Shown here: piece by piece, positions 48,396-60,241 of the stretch | Position numbering within the stretch: position 1 is the stretch's first letter | Layout of the letters: every line of letters begins with the position of its first letter | Assembly (NCBI RefSeq): GCF_963583255.1 | Contig: NC_084818.1 | Span: 10,542,222 to 10,606,221 of the forward strand | DNA: 64,000 nucleotides | Source of the DNA: Pyrus communis | Lineage: Eukaryota > Streptophyta > Magnoliopsida > Rosales > Rosaceae | Direction: 5' to 3' | The notes under the pieces: model-generated | The model's database searches: none | Told to the model about the DNA's origin: nothing | The model's input: only the letters and a program-made list of their open reading frames with translations | Program-made: the position numbers and the translations under genes

Positions 48396-49615
48396 ATATA
48401 TATGTACGTTTTATAGTAACAGTAGTATGGGAAATCAATAATGCTAATTATGCTGTGTTTTATGTGTGTTTAATTTTGTTAATTATGTTGGTCCCTATTG
48501 CCTTTAGTTATGTGCTGAATGTAAAGGTGAAGGTGTAGTTGTACTTTAATAATTAATCTAGTTAATCTGCGTGATGTTTATTTGCTTGATTCCTTGGTCT
48601 GGGTATTTTTGTTTGAGCTATGATATGTAGATTATCATGTTTAACTGAATCTTCAATTTGCAGCAGTATCAATTTACAGCAGTACTAGAGACTTTTTCAA
48701 CATTAGGTTTCCAGTTTCTGAAGGTAAACTAAACACTATGTGTTAAAGAAATAAAAAACAAAAGAAAGTGAGTTCTGGCTCTTTTAAATATAAGGGCTTA
48801 TGGAAAAAAGTGGCTTAAATTAGAGTCATGTTGAAGGAAACCCTACTGTCGAGACCTTTTGGTAACTTGCCAGGTGGTTAAATTGGGATAAGTATCGACA
48901 TATATAAGTTTGGTTTGTTTGAATTTGGACAATTTGCTTCCAAACAAATGATAAGACTAACCAACACAAGCGTGCCACAGATATCTTTCACGACTCTTTA
49001 CAAAATTGATCTAAAAAGTTTGTGTTTTTTTGCTCAGAGTGTTGTTAAGTTACTATATCATCCCAAAATTAAGCATTCTGCAGAACCACAGAGGTTAACA
49101 AATTGGTTTATCACAGATGACGAAACTATATAAGACTATCTCCATTATTAAGCGACTAAAATTTCAACAAATATCTCAACTCTTTTAAACCACAAACCTC
49201 ATAAAGTGTATATTTTAACTCCAGATATTATATATTTGTTTACTGACATATTTAAATTCTAATTAAAGAATAGCCTTTACCTCTATGAGATATGCATGTT
49301 TTGAACTGAAGTAATGATAGGTTGTGTCACGTGTGATTTGGGGGTGATCTTAACATGATTATCACGTGATGAATGTTAAAGAAAGAAAGATAAAGATATA
49401 TATATATATATATATATATATATCATCGGTTGTATGTAAGAATTTCTCGTGATTTGGAGATAAGGTTTTTCTAAGCATTGTTAGCATCAAATACTTACTT
49501 GTTTAGTTGTCAAACAATGATGTAGCAACACCTCGTACTTGTCAATCTACGAAATGAATTAAAAGCATATAGGATTAGTGAATTAGTGGGATCGAAATAA
49601 TGGTTCTATCCGTTG
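48396..49615. other. Intergenic stretch with an AT microsatellite
   Basis: 3' flank of the small gene, then AT-rich sequence. An (AT)n run lies at about 49395-49423. No gene is visible. Confidence 0.45.
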
Positions 49616-49809
49616 GAATTGGATCATCTCCGAGGCAATGCCTCGGGATCCTACTGACCAGACAACATAGGTCGTTGGATTTTGATCCAACAGCTACAAT
49701 ATAACTTTTAGAGAGACCCCCCTATTTGTAGCTATTGGATAAAAATCCAACAGCCTATGTTGTCCGGTCAATAGGATCATGAGGCATTGCCTCGGAGAGG
49801 ATCCAATTC
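49616..49809. mobile_element. Palindromic MITE-like element, 194 bp
   Basis: The two halves are near-complete inverted copies: GAATTGGATCATCTCCGAGG opens it and GAGAGGATCCAATTC closes it. Internal pairs include GCAATGCCTC/GAGGCATTGC and GTTGGATTTTGATCCAACAG/ATTGGATAAAAATCCAACAG. The class is unclear because the flanks (AATT) belong to the palindrome itself, so no TSD can be read. Confidence 0.7.
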
Positions 49810-50155
49810 CCTATCCCTTAACCTTAAGCAAATGAAATGCAAAAAGTCAAAACTTGTTGAGTGGTATTAAGCAGAAAAAGTAAGACGAACACTTAAGCTT
49901 GAACGCACAGGAACCTACTATATCTTTTGACACAAAGCCCAAAATAAGTGGGCTCATTGCTGATCAGTATCACTGAATTCGATTAGAATTTTATGCCATG
50001 CGCATTGTGAATTGCGCGCGTCGCTACATACAACCTATAAATAGTGTGCATATTGGACCTTGATAAAAATTTTGTTGGGAATTTCAACCCGATTGAAGGG
50101 AAAAAGAGTGTCCCACACAACAATGTAACCTATCCTCAGCTAAACAATAAAGAAA

Positions 50156-50452
50156 TTACATTCCTTCCTTAACTGAAACATCTTGGAGTAAATTCGAAGG
50201 CTCCTCAAACCACATAAACTCTTGAGAACTCCCAATACCCATACGAGCAAGGCGGTGAGCTGTAGAATTACCCTCCCGCTGCATATGGGTAAACCTCAAG
50301 TAAGCCATCCCTCTGAGGAAGAAACTAACATCGTTTATTACAAGACCCAAGGATGAGCAATCTTCCCCTTGATCCTTCATTGCCGTGAGCACCAAACTAG
50401 AGTCTCTTTCAAAAATAACCTTCCAGCCGAGAAGACAATTATTTTTAACCAA
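50156..50452 (-). pseudogene. RNase H-like (RVT_3) fragment
   Basis: 98 codons on the minus strand: VIFERDSSLVLTAMKDQ, LGLVINDVSFFLRGM, FTHMQREGNSTAHRLARMGI. This matches the C-terminal half of the plant RNase H-like domain found in non-LTR retrotransposon ORFs and in many small plant proteins. The N-terminal catalytic part (DGA box) is missing upstream, so it is probably a retrotransposon-derived fragment and not a gene. Confidence 0.6.
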
Positions 50453-50705
50453 TAATATAAGTTAGAAGTCATAAAGTTCAAATTTCGTCAATTACGATTT
50501 TTGAATATATAAATAAAAGTAAATAAAAACTTTGGGCTGTTGTACAGGTTATTTTGGGAATTTCAGTTGACCAAAAAACTTGCTACCTGCAACAAAATAA
50601 AATTAAAAATGAATTAGCAACAAAAGGCGCGTTGGACCTTGAAGTAGCGATCAGTTGATAACACTCACTTGAGAAACCCTAGTTTTTCCGAGAAAGTGAG
50701 GGAAA

Positions 50706-53700
50706 ATGCCTCGAGAGATCATCACGTTGCAGGTGGGACAATGCGGGAACCAGATCGGAATGGAGTTCTGGAAGCAGCTCTGCCTCGAGCACGGAATCAG
50801 CAAGGAAGGCATTCTCGAGGACTTTGCCACTCAGGTCCCTCCTCCCACTCCCACTCACTTTCTGACTCTCTACTCTCTTTTCCTCTCTGCGTCTTAACTG
50901 CTTGTTTGGTTTCCGAGAAAATACTGCCCTGGCAAAGAAAGAAATGGAATTTTGAGTTGAGAATTTGTTTAATTTCGCCTTAATTGTGTGGGTTTGAATG
51001 TGTGCAAGCTCTCAAGGAATTGCTGAGAAAATTATGGTGGAGGGAAAAAAATCAAGTTTCTAATTGTTTAGGACAATTGAAACTCAATTAGGGCGTAAAT
51101 AATGTTTTCAGAGGTACCGTAAAATGAATGAAGAATCACTATGAAGAATTTCAGTTTAATAGAGATTATATGGTGACGGTATATTGTCCTGACTAAGTCA
51201 TTGATTTCGATCACTTCGATAATGTAGATTAAGAATTGGTGGGAAATTAATGGTCTTCTTGTCAATTTGGGTAGCAATGAGGAATTATGCATTGGCTATG
51301 TGAATTGTGATGGTATAGGCAGTAGGCACTATAGCAACCTTATCAACCGCTAGTCAGAAAAGTCTTGCTCTTGATAAAGATGTCTGTGATTATATTTTGA
51401 AAATTTGAAATGCAACAGGGAGGCGACCGGAAAGATGTGTTTTTCTACCAAGCTGATGATCAGCATTATATACCACGAGCTTTGTTGATCGATCTGGAGC
51501 CCAGAGTGATTAATGGGATTCAAAACAGCGAATATCGAAATCTCTACAATCATGAAAACATCTTTGTTTCAGATCATGGTGGCGGTGCAGGAAATAATTG
51601 GGCCAGTGGATACGATCAGGTTTGTGTGGAAGTTACTTTTGAGTTCCTGTAATGTAATTTCATGGTAACGAAGCTTTATGCTTCAATTGCATATAAATGC
51701 ACTGAAATTGTTGTGAATACTGATCAGGGGAAGGGTGTTGAAGAGGCTATAATGGACATGATTGATAGAGAAGCGGATGGGAGTGATAGTCTTGAAGGAT
51801 TTGTTCTATGCCATTCAATTGCTGGAGGAACAGGCTCAGGTTTCTTTGCATTTTTTTTATATCGTACCCGATGTTTTTTTTCGTTTCATGGTTTAATTAA
51901 CACTTTTTCCCAAATTGGTTCCTACTTAGAGCATTGCTGGGTCAATTATATTAATTATAACATTTGATTGTCCTGCCTTTTTCAAACAAGATATAAAATT
52001 TAGGCTGGCGATACATAGCATCCCCTTCACTTAGGAGTGTGAAGAACTATTAATGTAATTAGTTGCTACCCTCAGTATCTCCATGTCCATTGGGGCAACA
52101 TCTTGCTTCAATGACTCTGGTGTACTTTGCAGTATAATGCTATGGTTTTCTTATTCGCGACTGCTTAAGTACTTTACTTCTTGGGCAATTCTTTATTCCA
52201 CTAAAATATACGATGCAGGTATGGGTTCCTATCTGTTGGAGACATTGAATGATAGATACAGCAAAAAACTGGTGCAGACATACAGTGTCTTTCCTAACCA
52301 GATGGAAACAAGTGATGTGGTGGTCCAGCCGTATAACTCACTTTTGACGCTTAAGCGACTAACGCTTAATGCAGACTGTGTTGTGGTCCTTGACAACACT
52401 GCATTGAACAGAATTGCTGTTGAGCGCCTTCATCTAACAAATCCCACCTTTGCCCAAACAAATTCTTTGGTTTCTACTGTAATGTCTGCCAGTACAACCA
52501 CTCTGAGATATCCAGGGTACATGAACAATGACTTGGTTGGTCTGCTTGCATCGTTAATTCCAACACCAAGATGCCATTTTCTAATGACAGGATATACACC
52601 GCTCACAGTTGAGCGCCAGGTAATCAATCGCACCAGCTAGTTTTTCCTACATATATGTCTTTGTGTGTATTTATAGATACATCCAAGAACTTATGTATGT
52701 TGGGGCACATGCTTGGGCAAGTTTCTAAATAGAGGGGGAATTGATAGAGAGAAACGTGGGAGATGATCTGGCATCTCATGCTGTCACGAACTTTAAATTT
52801 TCATTTTATGCTTCTAAACTAGAAGGATATCTCCTCTTCACAGGCTAATGTGATTCGCAAAACCACCGTACTTGATGTTATGAGAAGACTTCTGCAGGTT
52901 AGAATGTTGTCTTTCCTTTGTTTTTCTTTTCCAAAAAAGCAGAAGTAACAATTCTCTGACATTGGTCTCATTTTGCAGACGAAAAATATCATGGTTTCCT
53001 CGTATGCTCGAACAAAAGAAGCCAGTCAAGCAAAATACATTTCAATATTAAACATCATCCAAGGAGAAGTGGACCCTACTCAGGTTGTTAAATAGCTATA
53101 TTAATAGAGCAACATGAAGGGCAATCTTACAGTTCTATATTGATGAAAATAAGCAATACTTATATCATTATCATATTTTACATTCAGAAAGTTGAAATGG
53201 AATTGTTGTAAAATGATTATCCTATATATCTGCTTAGTTTTGGCCTATTCTCTTAATACTGTAGTGTTGTCTTGGATTTTTTTGGAAATGAATTCTTTCT
53301 GAGTATTGGATGTTCAACACATTGGTCCCTCCTCTAATGTTTTCTTTTGTTTTCAAAGTGGTTTATTTGTTCCTTTTTCTCTGTAATCAGGTTCATGAAA
53401 GTTTGCAGAGGATACGTGAAAGAAAGCTTGTTAACTTTATTGAATGGGGACCCGCAAGCATTCAGGTGTTTTTATGCAGTAAAATAAAGTAAATATGAGA
53501 TGAATCCAATTATTTCAGAACTGTCTGGATATTTAATCTTTCACTTTCTTCTTTTCTGTGTAGGTTGCTTTGTCTAGAAAATCTCCATATGTGCAGACTG
53601 CCCATAGGGTGGGGATCTAATTCTTATCATAGCTTCTCTCCATTGTCTGATTTTTATGTTGATCTGATCGACAATTTTGGATTTGGACTCATATGTTTTT

Positions 53701-54399
53701 ATTTAAAGTATGACCTAATTTTGATAATGGTTCTTTGTATGTTTCTTCTTTTTAGGTCAGTGGTCTTATGCTGGCCAGCCATACTAGTATTCGCCACCTC
53801 TTCAGTAAGTGTTTGAGCCAGTACTCATTGTTACGGAAGAAGCAAGCCTTTCTTGACAACTATCGGAAGTTCCCAATGTTTGCTGTAAGTTGCCAGCCCA
53901 GCAACTGTCATTATTACTTCAGATACGGTTTGCATATTGATCTGCTTCAGCAATATTGTCATGTGCATACTCCATGTAGTTAACTAATTAGCAAAGAAGC
54001 ATGCCTTTCGTGTTTTTGCCTTCATTTTTTTTTTTAATTTGTTGGCATCATCGGTGATGAATGGAAAACCTTTTCTGGTGTTCCCACTTTATAGATGTCC
54101 GTAATTTTGTGTCTGATATAACTATGACATGAAACATGGACAGGAGAATGACCTTTCGGAGTTTGACGAATCAAGAGAAATATTGGAGAGTTTGGTTGAT
54201 GAATATAAGGCCTGTGAGTCCCCGGATTACATCAAATGGGGAATGGAGGTAATTATCAGGATTTACAAACTTTACCTCGCATTTGCTTTTTATTTTTTAA
54301 TTTAACCCCCAAATGATTTTCTTCTTCCAGGATCCAGACCAAGTTCTTACAGGAGAAGGTAATGCATCAGGAACAGTCGACCCAAAATTGGCAGTATGA
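50706..54399 (+). CDS. TUBG1: Gamma-tubulin
   Basis: Gamma-tubulin nucleates microtubules within the gamma-tubulin ring complex at cortical, spindle and phragmoplast sites. Eleven exons: 50706-50834, 51419-51619, 51728-51839, 52219-52619, 52844-52897, 52979-53083, 53391-53465, 53564-53608, 53756-53884, 54144-54248, 54331-54399. They join to 474 aa, the usual plant length. Seen in order: [20 protein letters not shown] at the start, [12 protein letters not shown], the tubulin GTP-binding GGTGSG spanning the exon 3/4 junction, [18 protein letters not shown] and YPGYMNNDL, the gamma-specific [20 protein letters not shown] and [20 protein letters not shown], and a short acidic C-terminus ending DPKLAV. 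All splice sites are GT-AG and no break is seen, so this looks like a functional housekeeping gene. Confidence 0.97.
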
Positions 54400-55311
54400 A
54401 CAAATCAGGTAAGCTACAACTAACATCTCCTGCGACTAAATTCATCTGATGATTTGAGAACACTATCACGTGTGATCTTTCCGATTATTGAGTTTCGAGT
54501 CTCTCATTTATTCACCACATATCTGTCTTTTACTTTCCTTTCAAATGAACTAAAAGCTGCCTTTAATGTTCGCTTTTCTTCGTCTGATTACACAGGATTG
54601 AAACTGAATGTCGCAAGTTAAGCTACATTTGGAGGGGAGCATTGTGGAATATGAATTACGTTTTGTGTTCGGAGTGAATTGGTTTATAAGATTATAATGT
54701 ATTATTTTTTGTGGGTGTTTCGTTTTGCTTGGCGTACCCGGAAATGTTGGAAATCCAGGTCACCAATTTGAAGCTGTATCACTAGATTCATCTCCCCCAT
54801 GATTTTCTACCGTTATCAAGCCGAAAGCACTGTTTGGTGAGTGTAGCTCCATTTACCATTCTATGTACCCTTCCAAGTGGAGAAAATTTGTCATATTACT
54901 GATCGTACATGATTACTAGTTTGTCGGTCTTATTTGGTGATTTGAGTGATTGAGTTACGTGATAAGAGAGATACATCATAGTGTATACGCTTCAGTTGTG
55001 AGTCTTGGGTTAATTACGATTCGAAATTTTTATCACAAATAGTCATTTATGGTTTGAAAATGACAAATGTCAAAAAAGTCAAAACCCACATCAGCCGTAA
55101 CAGTAAAAAAGACGGGTGTCTGAAGAATGCAAGCAAACTGACAGTTTTCTTACGAAGTTGGATGTCAAGGACACATTGATGAGTAGAATAATTGATACAA
55201 GTTTGCATTGATGAGTTTTGAAACGTAAAAATCAAACTCATGAGTTTGAAACATAAATGACCATACTAATGAGTTGACAAAACATAAAGGACAACTTCTG
55301 ATAAAAACCCT
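54400..55311. other. 3' flank of the gamma-tubulin gene
   Basis: Contains the 3' UTR, possibly with an intron (GTAAGC just after the stop at 54408 and CACAG at about 54594), and then AT-rich intergenic DNA. No further gene is seen. Confidence 0.4.
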
Positions 55312-55320
55312 TACAATTAA

Positions 55321-55474
55321 AGGAAAATTAATGAAAAGGGTTTGAAAATTTTTAGTTTTAATGATAACGACAAAATAAAGGATAAAATGAATAGTACCAA
55401 TATTGACTTTTTAGTGTAAAAATGTGGTTTTTCGTTAAAGTGAACAGTATCGTAGATTTTTCGTTAAAACTCCC
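55321..55474. mobile_element. Mutator-type MITE, 154 bp
   Basis: Flanked by a perfect 9-bp duplication TACAATTAA (55312-55320 and 55475-55483). Termini GGAAAATTAATGAAAAGG and, inverted, GGGAGTTTTAACGAAAA are imperfect TIRs. A 9-bp TSD fits MULEs. No coding capacity. Confidence 0.7.
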
Positions 55475-55921
55475 TACAATTAACTAGTTTTCTAGAAGGT
55501 TAAACTTTGTGAGATGATGATGTTTTTGTGTTTTTTTTTTTTTTTTTTCCTTTATAAAATTTTGATGTATTTTATTAGGTCAGATTGTAAGGATTATTAC
55601 TTAAATCAACATAAAGATAACACATATTGTGCCGTTGACGTACTAAAAAACAAGAAAATAAATTATTATTACCAATACCAACTAACATAAGCAATACTAG
55701 GAAACTCAGCATTAGCCCTAGAAAGGCAAGACTCCTCAAGATCAAAAGTAAAATCATTATTAAAACTATAGGTTTCGGCCCAGAAGACAAACATACTCGA
55801 AGAGCAAACATAAAATGTTTTTCACACGATGCTACAACCATTAGGGTTATCATCATCGAACATAGAACTAAAATGTTGTCGTTGTTGTAGGATTTGAGGG
55901 TGATCAAATCTATCATCTATT

Positions 55922-56435
55922 TAGGGATGGGCAATGGTTATAGTGGACGGGTAACCGTGGTTATTTATCCATAACATTTTATGTTCATACCCGTATAACA
56001 GTTTATCCGTTGGGTAATTGATAAACGGTTATACCCATACCTATAACTGTTTATAAACGGTTAACCATATTCATAACCGTGTACCCATTTAATCATAACC
56101 GTTTACCCGTTTTTGAATCTGTTTATCTTTTTTTACCCTCTTACCCATTTTTTTACCCGTCTACATTTTTTTTTTAACAATTTAAAAATTACAAAAGAAA
56201 AATTTGTCATAATTTTCGTATTTTGACAATTAAACATAGTTATAGGTACATTTTAATATGCATTTTCCTATTTTAATAATTTAAGTTATCATACAATTCC
56301 AATAATTGAAATAATAGTTTACGAGCGATACTTTTCTGCTACAACCAAGCAAGTCTTTAATTATAATAGCGAAGAAGGAGACATGTCCCCGTTTCTAAAC
56401 ATAGTTTTATGCAATAAGTAATTGATCCTAATCCC

Positions 56436-56484
<49 letters not shown>

Positions 56485-57739
56485 ATATATATATGCAGAA
56501 CCCTAGCTATTTTGTATCTTCAACAGATGCAAACGTAAGAAAAGAAGAAAAACATAAAAGAACTAAAGCCAGCACAAAAGAAACATACCTGAAGTCATAA
56601 TTATCTTTTTCCCTGGGAGACAGATTGAAGGTTGGGCGGCCGTTAATCACTTTGGAGGAGCTAATTATAGCAAGAATATTTATATACACAACTTCTCGCA
56701 TGTCAATGTTTGTAAAGGATTAATTACGGAAATTTGTTAATTTAATAGATGAGCGGCGGAGATGAGAGAGAGGGCAGCGAAGAAGAAGAAGAGATGAGAG
56801 GGGGACGGGGCGTTTGAGACTCAGAGAGATTGAAAATTTAGGATGTTTAATTTTACATATATTAAATTAAATGGGTAGATGGATACCCGTTATAACCACG
56901 GGTAATACCCATAACTGATGGATACTTGTTATAACTGAGGGTAATACCCATAACCGTCCATTTAAATTTCACGGATAAACGGTTATGCCTATAATGTCAT
57001 ATCCCGGCCCGAGGCGGATCACTTCCGAGGCCCGCTCCACCACCGTAGCACGATATTGTCCGTTTTGGGCTTACCATTCCCTCACGGTTTTGTTTTTGGG
57101 AACTCACGAGCAACTTCCAAGTGGGTCACCCATCATGGGATTGCTCTAGCCATCTTCTCGCTTAATTTCGGAGTTCCTACGGAATCCGAAGCCAGTGAGC
57201 TCCCAAAAGGCTTCGTGCTAGGTAGAGATGGGAATATACATATAAGGATAACTCCCATGGGCGATGTGAGATGTAACAATCCACCCCCCTTAGGGGCCCG
57301 ACGTCCTCGTCGGCACACACGCGGCCAGGGTTAGGCTCTGATACCATATTGTTATATCCCGGCCCGGGACGGATCACTTCCTGGGCCCGCTCCACCACCA
57401 TAGCACGATATTGTCCGCTTTGGGCTTACCATTCCTTCACGGTTTTGTTTTTGGGAACTCACGAGCAACTTCCCAGTGGGTCACCTATCATGGGATTGCT
57501 CTAGCCCCCTTCTCGCTTAACTTCGAAGTTCCTACGGAACCCGAAGCCAGTGAGCTCCCAAAAGGCCTCGTGCTAGGTAGAGATGAGAATATACATATAA
57601 GGATCACTCTCCTGGACGATGTGGGATGTAACACATAATCGTTTGTTCGTCTAAACGGTTACCCATAACCGTAACCGTGAACTTTAAATAGGTGGGTAAC
57701 CGCGGTTACCCAAACTCATGGATATTTTGCCCATCGCTA
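55922..57739. mobile_element. Non-autonomous hAT element hosting a Cassandra insertion
   Basis: Terminal repeats TAGGGATGGGCAA and TAGCGATGGGCAA (inverse of the right end) are flanked by a perfect 8-bp duplication CATCTATT (55914-55921, 57740-57747), as expected for hAT. Subterminal regions carry many copies of ATAACCGTTTACCC and GGTTATACCCATAACCG in both orientations, as in other hAT elements with clustered transposase-binding motifs. An (AT)n tract is at 56439-56494. A complete Cassandra (56995-57633) sits in the right subterminal region. No transposase is present. Confidence 0.88.
56995..57633 (-). mobile_element. Cassandra TRIM element, minus strand
   Basis: Two 284-bp LTRs (56995-57278, 57350-57633) surround a 71-bp internal domain (57279-57349). 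On the minus strand the domain holds a TGGTATCAGAGC primer site and a GGGGGGTGGAT polypurine tract. Each LTR contains a 5S-rRNA-like segment; on the minus strand CATGATGGGTGACCCAC is clear, while the A-box region is mutated. Flanks TATAA and CATAA differ by one base. It is non-coding and is moved by other retrotransposons. Confidence 0.93.
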
Positions 57740-57808
57740 CATCTATTGGATGACCATAGATCATCTGACCCATTGGATGACCACCCATTTGACCCACCAA
57801 GTGACCTT

Positions 57809-59283
57809 TGTAATACCCTGAAAATTTAAATATATGAATATGTGAAAAAAATCGAAAATAAATAGATTTATGGTTATGAAAAATTTAATTGAGGAATTTT
57901 AAATTTTGTTACCGGATATTATTATAATTTACGTATTGGTATTATTGAGATTTTATATTATTTTTCGAAAATTTATATTAATTTATTTGAATTGAGTTTT
58001 AAATTAAACGAGTTACGAAGTTTGATGTTTGGAAATTAATACTCTAAAATCCGTAGACACTTCGAGGTCACAATTTATATGTTTAAATAGAACTCGATCT
58101 CACGAACGCGTAGGCCTAAACCGTTCGTGAAACAAAATTATAACGAAGAAGTTATTAATGTTGAAAGTCAGGGATATTTTTGTAAAGGATGTGCCACTTG
58201 TGTGGCTGTGATGGAGAGGAAATGAGAGAAAATGAGGGGGGGTGGACCAATCAAAAGGGGAGAAAAGGAGAGGGGGAGAAAAGGAGAGGGACCAATCATA
58301 GGGAGAGAAAATGAGGGAAAGGAAAGAAAGAGAAAATGAGGGGGGGAACTAGGTCTCTTGACTCGTGCGACTTGACCAGCGGAGGCCATGAATTCCGGCG
58401 GTTTCCCGATCAATCTCCGGCGATTTGAAGCCTCTCACCACTTGGAAAACATTTCCTATTCTTCCTTCTACTAATTTCATCCAAAAATTGATGGAATTGG
58501 CTTGGGTACAGGAAAAACCGCATCGATGGGTGGGATGGTTCCACGAAGGCGATCCACCATTTCTGAAAGTAGTACATCCAACCACCACCACCAATAGGCT
58601 CCCCCTTACCTCAAGAATAAAGCCCAAACAAGTTTGGGGGTGGCGGAGCATCAGAGGTGACGGATCGAAGTTGCCAAATTCTAGGGTTTTTGGGGGGTTA
58701 GAGGAAAATTGGAGCTTTTCCAAGCCAAATTGGCCTTAGTCATAGGTATAAAATTTGCTCCACTCATTGAGATCTACATTTTTGTAAAATTTGGTGATTT
58801 TTGGAGATAGCCAACCGCCACCTGTGGCAGCATGTGGCTAGTGAGCCGATGTCATCTTTTTAAGCTAATTTCGATATTATGAATCCATATTTGATATGCA
58901 TTTGGTGCGATTCCTTTGTTTGAACCTAGTTAGTGATTGTTAATCACTTGAATGTTTTCAGAAATGAGTTATAAAGTGGAAAGATGAACTACGAAAGGCT
59001 TGATCCCACTCAAGGGTATGTAGGCAGTCTAACAGTATTAGATGTAGCCTTAAATGGTCGAGATAAGCTTTTGTTGAGAAATTGAAAAAGGAAAGAAATT
59101 TGGTGACTAATTTGAGGTTTCACCTTATTTTTGGTAAATGAATGTTGTTTAAAGTTTTTGTGAGGGATTAAGAAATCGAAGTAAAGAATGGTGATTAATG
59201 GTAGTTTAAATAAACAAGAGTTTAGTTTGGGCCTATCACCGATATTATTTTCCTAAATAAATATTTCGGGGTGGGGCGTTACA
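57809..59283 (+). mobile_element. Probable solo LTR (gypsy-type)
   Basis: Begins TGTAATACCCTGAAAATTT and ends TTTCGGGGTGGGGCGTTACA, a TG...CA pair with inverted CCC/GGG ends typical of some plant gypsy LTRs. A less AT-rich part (58380-58740) with TCTCCGGCGATTT looks like an R/U5 leader. It carries copy B of the structured motif (58986-59028). Flanking pentamers (ACCTT, AATGG) do not match and no second LTR is visible, so it may be a truncated element. A 104-codon ORF at 58425 is not persuasive. Confidence 0.45.
58986..59028 (+). ncRNA. Structured motif, copy B
   Basis: GAACTACG, AAAGG, CTTGATCCC, ACT, CAAGGGTATGTAGGCA: the same blocks as 42938-42985, with different and shorter spacers. CTAC/GTAG and CTTG/CAAG pairings are kept. 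Class unknown. Confidence 0.45.
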
Positions 59284-60236
59284 AATGGTTTTAGGGCAAA
59301 TGATCATACCCTACAATGTGAGAAATTATTGAATTTGTGGATGTGAATTATGAATTTCCTTGATATTGCATTATTTCATAAGTTCTATGAATAATGAGGA
59401 ATTTATATGGAAAGTATATAATGTGAATTACAATGAATTGAATTGAATGATAGTAGGAAAATGTTAAAATATTGTATTCATGTTATAGCTTTGAAGATGA
59501 GCACTTGATTAAGTCTCGGATTAATCTTGAATTGAGGTTATATTATGATATGCATTATGGAAATGTTGAATGTTAAAATAATTGTGAAATTGTGAAAAGT
59601 AGGTGGAAAATTTGCCTCTAAGGGGTTGAGCCATATTACTGGCTTGGCGGCGGACAGGGGTAAAAAGAAGCTACAGTGCTCACATGCAATAAAGATTCAG
59701 CGTCTTCCAAAAAATGCCCTAAAGAAAACGATATTTATGTAGGGCTCGAGTAACGATGATGTAATTTGGAGTAAACCATTCTCAAGATAAAAATTTGAAG
59801 ACCTCCTGCTGACCTCAACGCCAAGCCTTGTTTGATCGCTCAAAGGATCATTATAATTTATACACATTCTTCTCAGTTTTGACCATCGGATCGAGTTAGT
59901 TGAAGAAAATAAAATGACAGATAAAAAGGGTATGGAAAGTAAAAATGGGTGTGTAGATAGTACCACCGTAAAATAAATTATAAATTTAAGTCTCGCTATA
60001 TAAGAATTCAAAAAGAAAAATACGGTGTTGTTAAAATATTAGGGGGGCGTTATTGAAACTTTGTAAAAAGTTATTTTGCACTTTTTTATAGTCATATGTA
60101 TTTAGAGTGCATAATGACTTTATAGAATGCCAATGATAACTCCAAAAAAGAAAAAAAAATATTAGGCTGGCATTATTGACACACCAAAAAAAATCATTTT
60201 GCACTCCACTTAAGTGTTTTTTCTTCTTCTTATATT
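59284..60236. other. Intergenic stretch with a short direct repeat
   Basis: Possibly internal sequence of the adjacent LTR element, but nothing codes. Positions 60034-60086 and 60159-60211 are two ~53-bp imperfect direct copies (AATATTAGG...GTTATTGA...ATTTTGCACT). No gene is visible. Confidence 0.4.
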
Positions 60237-60241
60237 TGTAT

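Noticed and set aside
52083..52218. Separate ORF start ahead of gamma-tubulin exon 4
   Set aside because: This is intron sequence; the exon begins after GATGCAG at 52219.
57056..57638. Similar ORFs on the plus strand at the other Cassandra
   Set aside because: Same artefact, reversed orientation.
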